Below, piece after piece: positions 1-9,227 of a DNA stretch of 56,334 nt (position 1 is its first letter; every line of letters begins with the position of its first letter). Both the position numbers and the translations under genes were made by a program. The notes beneath the pieces were generated by a model. That model was not told the origin of the DNA and made no database searches. It was given only the letters and a program-made list of their open reading frames with translations. Origin of the DNA: Gracilaria vermiculophylla (lineage: Eukaryota > Rhodophyta > Florideophyceae > Gracilariales > Gracilariaceae); contig JAHNZQ020000227.1 in assembly GCA_019155205.2 (NCBI GenBank), forward strand, positions 826,620-882,953, given 5' to 3'.

Positions 1-417
1 CCTATGATTTTGAAACGGTTTTTTAACTTGAAGTTTTTTGAAAACTAATTTTGGTAGCACTACAGTACTAAAAACGATGATTTGCATCAAAATGCCAGGT
101 GTCCTATACTTTTGAAACAGACTTTACTTCAAGCTCATATTGACAGCATGCCGCACCGCTGCGTAGCTGTTCTCACTGTCCAAGGGGCAAAAACGAAGTC
201 CTAAGCTAGTAATCGAGTTTCAGCTTTGAATCATTAAATTGGTCCTATACTTTTGAATGCATAAAAGTACTGTTTTATTGGTTCCTCGTCTACGTTGATG
301 TTATCGAAGTCAATTGGGACGGTTTTTGCTTTCTTTTGATTTAAGCGCATTGGAAATACAGAAATGGCGTGCCCATTGTGACTCGTATGTCATACATGAC
401 CGGTCTTATACTTTTGA
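1..417 (+). repeat. Spaced direct repeat of a TCCTATACTTTTGAA-like motif
   Basis: The 15-mer TCCTATACTTTTGAA occurs at 102-116 and 242-256, with a variant TCTTATACTTTTGAC at 403-417 and a degenerate CCTATGATTTTGAA at 1-14. Spacing is about 100, 140 and 161 bases. The rest of each interval is not obviously alike, so this is either a decayed longer-unit repeat or subterminal motifs of an old mobile element continuing left of the window. Confidence 0.5.
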
Positions 418-1640
418 CGCGCACTGTACCACTGCACCATCTATGACGTTGTTCTGCGCAGAAAAGCGTTCTGCAATCTCGAGATATGCGAATCTTGTAA
501 TTGTTGAGCTCATTGTGTGGCGTGGTCTCTCTCGCTTACTCTCCCTCTTTTTTTTTTTGACTACGTAAGTGTGATTTCTATCCCACACAAAGCGTTTTTC
601 GTCAAAGACACCGTCCTTCGCTATCCTTGGTAAATAAGGGAAGCACAGACTATCACTGGAAGCACTGAAGCTGTGTCGCCTCCAGGAGTGCAAGACCTGC
701 CCTTGTTACTCGCTTTTATTGTACTGGTCGTCTTTTTGTTTGCGGCCTTTGGTTGGTGCTATAACAGCAACGCCGATGCTTATATCTTAATGACCTTTAA
801 AACGCAAGCATTAAGTGACCGATCATGGTTCCATGGAGTGATTCTTTGCTTGGATCCCTAAAGAAAAGTTACAGTTTTCGAGCTTCCGTTTTAAACTTAC
901 GATCTGCGCCAGTACACAAAAAAGTCCTTCAGCGACCCCAGCACTTTTTGTTGTACGTTCTGGTACAGCTCCCACGTTTGATCTATTTCGCACAGGAGCA
1001 TTGCCCACTGCGCCAGAATCTATTATTTGGGTTAGCAAAGCAGCGCGACAGAAAACAATACACCTGCATGAACAGTTTCTCTCCATACCGTTGATAAGAT
1101 CTTTAACCTCATAGGCCCAGTTGGGTTTGCTCGTTGTTGCCCTCTTGGGGGCAAGCTATCAATGCTGTAGCTTAGGTCCATGATTCTGCCCCTGTGTTTC
1201 ATGCGAGATGGAGTAAAGCAAGGGAATTGCAGTGAAGTGGAAGATCGCTACTTGTGATTAAAAAATGATGAAAGATGGTCTCTCGTGATTGAAATCAGAC
1301 TGAAGATTGCGGTAAAAGATGGCAATCTGGATTCCTTCAGATCGGATTCATGCCAATAACGAAGGGCAAAAAATGTTTCAACACGGTGTTTTCTGACCGA
1401 TGCCGCCCAGTACTGCAGCGTGGCAGTGATAAGTTGCAGATATCAACTTGCATGCACATAATGGGATCAAGAGGCGAAGAATTCGTTTTTGCAAGCAGTC
1501 GAGTTCATGTGCTCTCGCACATGTTCTGACATCACCGATGCTCTTCGCGACCTTCGAAGCTTTCAAAGCATGTGTGAGCTCCTCGACACGACCGTTGCAT
1601 CGGTTCTAAGCACGCCCTTGATCGCACTTGAGAAATGCAA
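1..1640. other. Intergenic, no gene recognised
   Basis: Only short overlapping open frames without recognisable domains or coherent composition occur here. The first 420 bases contain a spaced repeated motif (separate entry). The right edge is the 3' side of the minus-strand FKBP-like gene, so part of this may be its 3' UTR. Confidence 0.6.
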
Positions 1641-2603
1641 TCATGTCGGAACGCAGGCACACAGTCGGCGGGTGTGAGCGTAACGCGCATCGCATCGCGA
1701 AATCTCCACTCGCGGTGACACCAAACACGCCCCCCTCGCGTGCCCTCGCGGTGCTGAGCGCACCACAAACGCCGGCATGTCCGCGCCGGCTGATCCTACG
1801 GCTGCTGTTTCGCAGTGCTCGCAGCCAAACGCCTCGCGGAGCCGTGGGCAATTATTCACCAGCGCTAAAGCGTGTCCCGCGCAATGCATTCCATTGCGAG
1901 CACATTCCGAACCACAGTCATGTCCCCGCCGCGCAGGCAACGATGTAATGTTGCGTGCTAGTGAGTCCAGCTCCTCTTCACGTTCATTTTGCGTTCGCTT
2001 ACCTACCCTCTCCACCAACAAGACAGTGATCGTGTCCGCTGAGCGCACACGGACAGCCTCGCCGACACAGAGCCCCACCAGGGCTGAGTCTAGTATCTGT
2101 GGTATCTGTCTGCCTCCTGCTATCACATTCACACTGCTTAACGAGGAGTCGACGATTTGGTCGTCTTTCCATATTGCATACCGGAGTTGGACTTGGTCAC
2201 CATAAGTAACAGCTTTCCGAAACGTGCCACCGCAACCTGGAACCGATCGTATTACATCACGTCGAAACCTCCTGCCGGCTCCTCGCCATGGATTGTCTTG
2301 CGACACATGTACTGCTTGGAGCCTTGTCAAATTGAGTGCATAAAGATCGGACTCAAGTAGCTCCGCCCCCAGCTTTGAATCGCTTCCGATACGAACGCGA
2401 TTATAGAGGAGCCCAGCTGCGCTAATTGCCACAAAAAGTAATGCTACGCATGAAACACGACGTGAAAGCGGTGTGCGTCGGAGAGAATGACGCGGAGTCT
2501 GTTCTTCACCTTCGTAAGTTGCGCTGACTCCGTTCCACGCGGGAAACATGATACGCTCGTTGGACGCTGCAATTCTTCTCGTCATTTTGTGTGAGTTGAA
2601 CAT
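1641..2603 (-). CDS. Membrane-anchored FKBP-like protein with C-terminal Cys-rich GT18-like domain
   Basis: A single-exon 320-residue protein. Residues 1-48 are basic, 49-67 form one hydrophobic segment (VSCVALLFVAISAAGLL), suggesting a type II membrane protein of the secretory system. Residues about 133-201 match the FKBP fold: GDQVQLRYAIW, then an Asp-Ser-Ser turn, IPQILDSAL and VGLCVGE. FKBP12-type active-site residues look degraded (the IPGW Trp is Ile here), so prolyl-isomerase activity is doubtful. Residues about 229-317 hold roughly nine cysteines in the order CxxxC, C, NNCPRL, FGCEHC, DMPAFV, CLV, SRC, RRLCAC. This resembles the Cys-rich end of MGAT5-type (GT18) N-acetylglucosaminyltransferases; the glycosyltransferase catalytic domain itself is absent. 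The fusion is inferred from one uninterrupted frame. A glycan or chaperone role in the ER/Golgi is a guess. Confidence 0.7.
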   Translation of the reverse strand: MFNSHKMTRRIAASNERIMFPAWNGVSATYEGEEQTPRHSLRRTPLSRRVSCVALLFVAISAAGLLYNRVRIGSDSKLGAELLESDLYALNLTRLQAVHVSQDNPWRGAGRRFRRDVIRSVPGCGGTFRKAVTYGDQVQLRYAIWKDDQIVDSSLSSVNVIAGGRQIPQILDSALVGLCVGEAVRVRSADTITVLLVERVGKRTQNEREEELDSLARNITSLPARRGHDCGSECARNGMHCAGHALALVNNCPRLREAFGCEHCETAAVGSAGADMPAFVVRSAPRGHARGACLVSPRVEISRCDARYAHTRRLCACVPT

Positions 2604-5179
2604 TTCAGTCCTTCATGGGCAGGTCAAGCATTTTAGCAAGGGTTCATACTCAGAACATTTCGTCCATACCGCAGTAAACGGCGACGACTTACGAGAGTAA
2701 AGGGTTGAGGGTTAAAGGGTAGCTAGCAATGAGCTAGCGTAGGGTACCTACGGGTAACCCTTAGCACCATAGTTCAAACCTGAAGCTTTCGTCAGACTAC
2801 GCCACGGCTTGCACGGAATGCCGACGCATGGGCGTTCTGACCTCCATGTAGTATTTTATACATTTATCGACACCTTTATTTTTTTGCTGTCCATGACTGC
2901 GTAAACGTGTTTCGTACGTTCCACTGGAGCCGAAACAGTGTGCTGTGCAGTTGGGATGTTTCGCGGTTTCACACAAATGTTAAGGTTTGCACCATGAGAC
3001 TCTCCGTCGCACTCAAATTATGAACGGTAGCTACTTCAACTTCTAAATATATAGTGCAAACGCCAAAGGCACATGGAAAGCGAATCAATTATTAACATGG
3101 AGAGGCAGATGAATCACAAGACCATCAACCATGGAAACCCCAATCCTATGTCCCTAGCCGTTTGGTATGGATTTCCAGGCCGAGTGTCCGAAATCTCGAT
3201 GGGACACGCGTGACTTTCGAGTAGAAAAAGGATAAATCATACCACCTCTTGTCGAAAGCGGGGAGAAACTGACTTCAGCTACGCATTTTAATATATTTGT
3301 TCATCCTCACTTAAGAAGCCTGAAACATGTTCGTGCGCGTGTATCGCAGGACCAAGGGCTCATCCCCGATTGCCATCTGGAGCTTGTCTTCTTTATCAGA
3401 ATTAGGATGTCAGAAATTGGCTAATCGCTCATAACAAAGGGTAATGAGCTAAATCTAACTTTGTCATGTGCTAGAGAGTATGATTTGTCGGCATCGCAGC
3501 GGCTGCCCCTCCGAATGGCCCTTAGAACAGCTGTTGAAACTGCAGCTTCTGATAATGACGTCTTGAGCCACAAAAGTGCGCATGCCTTTCACCCGCCACC
3601 AACTCGTTTGAGTCTCTCAAGATTTGAATATCTACGGCCAGAAAGTGTACCGATCAATTTGTGTGTATGACGCATTTTTCTTGCGACCCGCTCCATCAGC
3701 AAAGTGAGTGCGCCAACAGGGAGGAAAGACAATTCTAAACATATATCTGATGGAAAGGTATGCAATATCATTCGGGCCCCAATCATGCTTGCCTCCAATC
3801 GAAGCTAGCGTCAGACATGTCTCACAATTCTGCGCGGTAACCGTGCTGCATGTCAGATGCAAGATACTCTTTACTGACGTGAAGAACGTATTACCTATTG
3901 TAGCACGGTTACCAACTCTTCATCAAATCTGCGGGGAACTAGCGCACAGCTGCTGCAGAACTGTATATGTGAGCTATATGAGCGCTCGCGGAACATTCCA
4001 TTCAAACTAGTAAGAAGAATTCCGCACCCCAGAAATCGGTCGTACTCTATGCTCCGCAACATAATCTCTGAAAGGAGGCGCAATAGTTAATCGGCAGGTT
4101 CCTAAGCATATCATCTGGCCTCTTCTGACGCACAGATGTACTTATCACGTTCTCACGTATCAAGGCTGTTTCCAAATATAGAAAGGTTCCCTCTTTGAAC
4201 AAGCCTATTTGGCTGTGTTCAATGGTTTCATACATTGACGGTTTCTTCACGTTGTCTGGAGAGAGCTTGCTTGGTTCGCCGGTTGGAACTTTTGGGGAAT
4301 CATCTGCCAGTGACCTGTGTGTGGTGAGGGAAATTGGAATATCCTTCACTGCTTCGCGGTGTAAGAATGAAAGGTGTAAGAATCGCGACCGACTCTTTTA
4401 CATGAAATGAAAAAGATACCAGAGTTCTTTCCATTTCACTACGAGTGCATCCCATTTGTGAAGAGTCTGTAACCTATTCAAATGGTCAGGTGATGTCGTT
4501 CCAGGTGCCAAGATACAGTAGTGTAGACACGTCAACACTCGACAGCAATCTGCATCGCTTGAGGTCGGTCTCCTTGTTTTTTGGAATATGAGATGCTTAC
4601 TGGACATCCTCTCCGATTCTTCCGCATCTTGTTAAACTCACGTCAACGCTCTACAGCAATCTGTAGTCTCTGATGTCGGTTTTCGTAAAAACTTCGATTA
4701 TGTGCTTCTTGCTGGATTATGTCCTTAGTTTTCTCCCCCATTTTCCCCATCTCTCTCCCTTCCTTCTCATCTCAAGCACTGCTTCGAAAAGGGCAACATA
4801 ATTTCGTAGAAGCACTGTTTTTTTGGGTATAGCATTGGAAACGTGACGTTCCAGACATGACTAAAACTTGAGTTCACAGTCATCCAATGGTCTCTAAAAT
4901 GACTCTCTTAGAAGTTGTATACATTCGCCTTCATCATGATTTTATAATCTCACTCTTACAATGCCAGCCTGAAGTCCTTGGGACACCATAACACTTCGAT
5001 ACTTGCTTTTATTGAATATCAGTATTTTTTTCCGCTCTGAGGCAGAGCTCGCTGTACATGAATTGCATTTTACGTGGGAAGCATGAAAAAAATCTGTTGG
5101 TATTCCTCACATGTCATGAACACGGTTTTCAAGTAGTAGTTGCAGCTTTTACTTCATCTTAGTGAGGACTTCTGTCAAA
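2604..5179. other. Intergenic 2.6 kb, no gene recognised
   Basis: No frame on either strand has recognisable domains, and I found no convincing chain of small exons. A diverged direct duplication lies at 4530-4716 (separate entry). The left end should contain the promoter of the FKBP-like gene, the right end that of the small secreted protein. Confidence 0.55.
4530..4716 (+). repeat. Diverged direct repeat, 111-bp offset
   Basis: The segment starting CGTCAAC at 4530 (CGTCAACACTCGACAGCAAT) recurs 111 bases later at 4641 (CGTCAACGCTCTACAGCAAT). Similarity continues patchily for about 75 bases (CTGCATCGC versus CTGTAGTCT, then TCGGT in both). It looks like an old tandem duplication; no coding potential is seen. 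Confidence 0.55.
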
Positions 5180-5488
5180 ATGAAATTCTTTGCTGTGCTT
5201 TTGAATCTCGTTACCGCATTCTCCACTTGCGGAGCTTCCAGGGAATCCCCAGAAAACTACTCCATCTTTATCGCATCTGTGGACAAAAACTTCGATCTTT
5301 ATCATGTGGCCAAACAAATCAATAACCGAGCATCTACTACGTTCGATGACTGGTCTGGTAATGTGGAGTCTTTACACCATCACATCCACGTCATCGTCAT
5401 TAAAGGCCAAAGCCATACATGCAGTGTCATTGAAAAGTTCCAGGGAGTGAAGTCGTGTGAAGCTGATTCTGAAATTGTTCTAATGTGA
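5180..5488 (+). CDS. Small secreted I9-like (subtilisin propeptide-type) protein, copy 1
   Basis: A 102-residue protein from ATG 5180. Residues 1-19 form a signal peptide (MKFFAVLLNLVTAFSTCGA). The rest has the layout of peptidase inhibitor I9 / subtilase propeptides: a YSIFIASV strand, a DLYHVAKQI helix, DDWSGNVESLHHHIHVIVI strands, a helix around CSVIEKF, then GVKSCEADSEI, which corresponds to the family's end pattern GVxxVExD. No protease domain follows: the frame ends at 5488. A paralogue with the same layout lies at 35146-35475. The two share the WSG motif, one Cys in the TC-x-VI segment, and a second Cys in the SCE-D-SE segment, so the two cysteines probably pair. Inferred role: secreted inhibitor or chaperone of subtilisin-like proteases. 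The I9 assignment is by motif layout only. Confidence 0.65.
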   Translation: MKFFAVLLNLVTAFSTCGASRESPENYSIFIASVDKNFDLYHVAKQINNRASTTFDDWSGNVESLHHHIHVIVIKGQSHTCSVIEKFQGVKSCEADSEIVLM

Positions 5489-5755
5489 AAGACAATCCAT
5501 ATGACACACTCACATATGGCATTAAAACTGCACCGAGAGCAATGTGTTGTACTTTATTCGACCACGTTCATGATGACTGAAGGGCAGTTTGACTTTCTCA
5601 AAAACGTTGTTTATCTATAAATACTTGCTTCGACCCAAGATGTATCTTGTGTGAGAGTTTACTAAAACTTCCGAACGTTGAGTACAACTCGTTTTCTAAC
5701 CAACAATCTTCATGTATTTCAAATCCATTGCTCTGTTATTCTGTTCAGCTTGAGG

Positions 5756-6479
5756 CTACGGACGCGTTTCATTATTCTCGTTAACAACTTTCGTCACCTT
5801 TCGTCGGCGTCCACTTCTTTCTTTTTTCATTTCTCGTTTGTCCAGGTCCTTCAAAAGATCATCAAAAGACTTCCCCTTGTTTCTAGCTTTCCACAAAGCT
5901 TCACTGCCCACCGCCGCAAAAGTGAGAATTGAGCCAAAGACTAAAACTGCTACACCAACACCGGTGCGTCCTAGAAGTTGTACCCTTCGTTGCATTGATA
6001 CATAAGCCTGTTTGTCTACATTTCGCCTAATCCATTCATTCGCCTGATATCCAGATTCGTAGTTTCCCTTGAATCCTCCTTTTCCAGCCCTATCACGTCT
6101 GAACTGGTAGAACCCATCCCCTTGTCTTCTGGTACCATTGTACCTGTAACGGGCATATTCAGAAGTACCTTGATAGCTTTGACGTGGGTTCAAGTTAGAG
6201 AGCCCTCTTCTTTCCTTTAGTTGCTCAAACGCTTCTTTAGCCTCTTGAAACCTTTGACTAGATATCTCACAACCTTTGTTCAAGTCTGGGTGATATCTTT
6301 TTGAAACTGTTAGTATGAGAATCAGCGCTGTGACATTTGTTTGTTTTACAAGGGTGCGCGAAGCACGTGTCCAAAACGTACTTAAGCGCCATTTTCCGGT
6401 AGGCATCGCGTATCTGTTCTTCGGAAGCAGTCTTCTTCACACCAAGAGTGGTCCACGGGCATCTTGCACGCCTCTGCAT
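5756..6479 (-). CDS. DnaJ (J-domain) membrane protein, two exons
   Basis: The gene is complement(5756..6296, 6382..6479) with an 85-nt intron at 6297-6381. The donor is GTACGT, the branch motif TACTAAC lies 14-15 nt before the acceptor, and the splice joins ALK to YHPDLNKG, restoring a J-domain (212 residues in total). Exon 1 gives helix II (CPWTTLGVKKTASEEQIRDA); exon 2 starts with the HPD loop needed to stimulate Hsp70 ATPase and continues with the QRFQEAKEAFEQL helix. A Gly/Arg/Tyr-rich middle follows, then one membrane segment (VGVAVLVFGSILTFAAVG) and a basic, charged C-terminus. This fits an organelle- or ER-membrane Hsp70 co-chaperone. The start at 6479 leaves almost no leader, so an upstream targeting exon is possible. 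Without splicing the J-domain would be split by stops. Confidence 0.8.
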
Positions 6480-7103
6480 TTTATCTGGCCTGCCTTCGAA
6501 AATGCCTGCTTGCCTTCCTCACGTAGCAGTTGCGGGTGTCGCACTATTCAGCACGGTTTCAACGAAACAGTTTGGAAACATGCATTGATAACGTACGATG
6601 ATTCCTAATTTGTCAAAGGTCGTTGTGACAAGCTGTAGATTGAGCACGGCGAAGAAAACGTCCTTACTAGCCCAGCCCCAACAATAAAAAGCAAATCTTA
6701 TTCCCGACGACGGATGCCGCTAACGGAGCATGTGGTGGGGACACGGATTGGCGCCTGGTTTTGGCAGTGGTGGAAGGACGCTCGAGGCAAGAAGCAAAAA
6801 TATGCTCGGGAGGTTTTATTTTGAGGACTGCACCTTCGTTTGCTTATTTTTCTGGCCCCAGCCGGGTTAATGACAAACACATGATTTTCTCAAGATGATC
6901 AAGCGCGAACGTTGCACCCCATTTCGCAGCGAGTACAAGGATACTACAAAGGAAGTGCTTGGCTCTATGTTCGTCTCATTCAATCATTTTATCCTCAAGA
7001 AGTACTAGTTCTAAATCCATTCTCTAAACGAAACTGGTGCAACATCAATCACGAACGATTAACTGAATATCAACACCACCACGGCAGAACCTTGCACCGG
7101 GAA
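6480..7103. other. Divergent intergenic region
   Basis: This stretch lies between the minus-strand DnaJ gene and the plus-strand Snapin-like gene, so it should hold both promoters. The frame of the Snapin-like gene stays open back to 6912 with another ATG there, but the extra 64 residues look noncoding in composition. Confidence 0.5.
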
Positions 7104-7631
7104 ATGGCTCAGGATAAGAACACAGCATTGCAAGTTTCTGTTCTCCAACTCATTCGAGCGGCTTCAGAGTCTGTTACAGAACATACGCAAACATCTATTA
7201 ACAACCTTAGAGACTCACAGTCGTCATTGGAAACTGAATTGGAGAATCTTGAGAAGGAAATGCAGCGAATAACAAATATATTGGAAACAGTAACGTTAGA
7301 TCCGCACACAAGTGAGTTGATGGAACAAACTAGACAGTGTTTGGGAAGGACGAAAACGAAACTGACGACTATTCGAGGACGTCTTGGTCGACTAAAGACC
7401 TATGAAGAATGCGACAGGCTGCAACTAAATAGTCATGTTGACACTCTGAAAAACGAAACACCAGTACTTGATGTCTCCTATCGGGAGGAAAGCCCTCGAC
7501 GACGAACCAATAGAGAATCTGAGAGCCCTTGCAGCAATGATGGTCGTTCGGATAATGAAATGCCAATGCATGATACTCCTTACTGGGAAGATCCGCCTCG
7601 AAAACATGGTACTGAATCCGTAAAGGACTAG
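7104..7631 (+). CDS. Snapin/Pallidin-family-like coiled-coil protein
   Basis: A 175-residue protein. The first 95 residues are nearly all helical coiled coil (LQLIRAASESVTEHTQTSIN, then LRDSQSSLETELENLEKEMQ) followed by a loop with TLDPHTSELM and a second helix. This order matches Snapin of the BLOC-1/BORC lysosome-positioning complexes: RESQ-like contact, a DLDPY-like loop, then a second helix ending RLxRL. The C-terminal 70 residues are charged and low-complexity, longer than in animal Snapin. The start at ATG 7104 (MAQDKN) is chosen because upstream residues have no family match; an in-frame ATG exists at 6912. Assignment rests on pattern and length, so it is moderate. Role if correct: an adaptor in endolysosomal trafficking. 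Confidence 0.5.
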   Translation: MAQDKNTALQVSVLQLIRAASESVTEHTQTSINNLRDSQSSLETELENLEKEMQRITNILETVTLDPHTSELMEQTRQCLGRTKTKLTTIRGRLGRLKTYEECDRLQLNSHVDTLKNETPVLDVSYREESPRRRTNRESESPCSNDGRSDNEMPMHDTPYWEDPPRKHGTESVKD

Positions 7632-8191
7632 AACCAGCATTTTAGGAGGTAAATAACCGCCAGAGAAGAATTCGTTGGCATCGTGCATGCTTCATAATTG
7701 TCGTGCTCTTCAAACGCGCACAGTTTTTGAATGTTACACTTTTCTTTTTTTCAAACGAAACGGTCGTTGTACAAACCTTGACTCGTCCTGGGTCACAGGC
7801 GGTTTTGGATCCGAGAAGGACTGGTAAACAACATGTTAAAACAGCGAATTTATGAGGCTAGCGTTCCTGTGGGCTTATGATCGATGCGTTACCCGTGAGT
7901 ATATGCCAGTCTCATGAGCAGAACTCCCTAACAATACTAGAGGCCATCATCACACTCGTTAACATGTGAATGTCTCGATCAGTCTTTGTATACAAATAGC
8001 TGCAATCACGTTACTTGTGGCTTCAAGCACAAAAAATATGGCAATCTAAAATACTGCATTGTGCGGTATATCAGCAGAGATCTTCTTTGGCCATTTACTG
8101 TCCGGGGACCATCTCTACTTTAGTACATGCTTCCCTTTTCCCCCACTCAAGTGCCGATGAAACGCAAAAGTCACGGGGAGCAGCGCACCCT
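7632..8191. other. Intergenic region before TatD gene
   Basis: No coding signal is seen. It lies between two plus-strand genes and would contain the 3' end of the first and the promoter of the second. The TatD frame is open upstream of 8192 but has no ATG there. Confidence 0.5.
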
Positions 8192-9220
8192 ATGAGACTA
8201 CCTGCTAATCCGCTACGCCGAGTTTTTTTTGACAACAGAGCTACGATACAGCACGAAAAGAGCGTTATGCATTTCATTGACATCGCTGCAAATTTGACCG
8301 ACGGGATGTTTGCTGGGAACTACAACGGGTCGAATCGTCATCCCCCAGATTTGGATTCGGTTCTCTCTCGAGCAGCTTCCGCAGGAGTAGTGCGAACAAT
8401 GATCACCGCGGGAACTTTGGCTCAATCTGTTGAAGCCTTGCAGATGTGTCAAGCCAGTCCATGTTTGTTTTCAACTGTTGGGGTGCATCCAACCCGAGCT
8501 GGAGAAATGGGTGTAGATCCCGAAAAGTATTGCGACCAGCTCTTAGAAGTCATAAAGGGCGGTAAAAAGAAAGTCGTCGCTATAGGCGAATGCGGATTGG
8601 ATTACGATCGTACGCGGTTTTGTACAGAAGAACGGCAAGTGCCAGGATTTGTAGCTCAATTCTCTCTGGCTGAGGCAACAGGATTACCGATGTTCTTCCA
8701 TGATCGCAATACGCGAGGAGACTTCTTGCAAATTGTTTCAGAACATCGGTCAAGATTTAGCACAGGCGTTGTTCATTCTTTTACCGGAACGATGCAAGAG
8801 ATGAAGGCATATGTTGACCTCGATCTTTATGTGGGCATAAACGGGTGCTCTTTGAAGACTAGCGAGAACCTGAATGTGGTATCTGCTGTGCCTCTAGATA
8901 GAATCATGCTAGAGACTGATTGTCCATATTGTGAAATCCGCTCTACTCATGCCGGTGTATCTCATATCAAGAGCAGGTGGCCTGCAAAGGACAAGAAGAA
9001 ATTTTCTCCCGAAGCGCTAGTGAAAGGTCGTTCCGAGCCATGCATGATCCGTCAGGTCTGCGAAGTGGTAGCCGCTGAAAAAGGTATCACTGAAGAAGAA
9101 TTGGCAAGAGCGGCGTTTAACAATACTGTGAAAGTGTTCTTCCCGGAAGAAGCACAGAATATGGGATCATCTCCTTATGATCTAAGCGTTAGCGCTGTCT
9201 CATCGACGACGACCACTTGA
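8192..9220 (+). CDS. TatD-family metal-dependent deoxyribonuclease
   Basis: A 342-residue TIM-barrel metallohydrolase of the TATDN1 type, a 3'-5' DNA exonuclease/endonuclease linked to DNA repair and apoptosis-like DNA degradation. Visible family motifs in order are FIDIAANLTDGMF (N-terminal strand), GVHPTRAGEM, IGECGLDYDR (bridging Glu), MFFHDRN (metal His), VVHSFTGT (metal His), the LDLYVGINGCSLK strand, and IMLETDCPY (metal Asp). As in eukaryotic TATDN1, the first HxH of bacterial TatD is replaced by DIAAN. The first ATG is 8192; a second in-frame ATG at 8267 (MHFIDIAA) begins exactly at the conserved domain. The 25-residue Arg-rich extension from 8192 could be a mitochondrial presequence. 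The gene ends 7 bases from the stop codon of the opposite-strand KAPA synthase. Confidence 0.9.
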   Translation: MRLPANPLRRVFFDNRATIQHEKSVMHFIDIAANLTDGMFAGNYNGSNRHPPDLDSVLSRAASAGVVRTMITAGTLAQSVEALQMCQASPCLFSTVGVHPTRAGEMGVDPEKYCDQLLEVIKGGKKKVVAIGECGLDYDRTRFCTEERQVPGFVAQFSLAEATGLPMFFHDRNTRGDFLQIVSEHRSRFSTGVVHSFTGTMQEMKAYVDLDLYVGINGCSLKTSENLNVVSAVPLDRIMLETDCPYCEIRSTHAGVSHIKSRWPAKDKKKFSPEALVKGRSEPCMIRQVCEVVAAEKGITEEELARAAFNNTVKVFFPEEAQNMGSSPYDLSVSAVSSTTTT

Positions 9221-9227
9221 GGTAATA

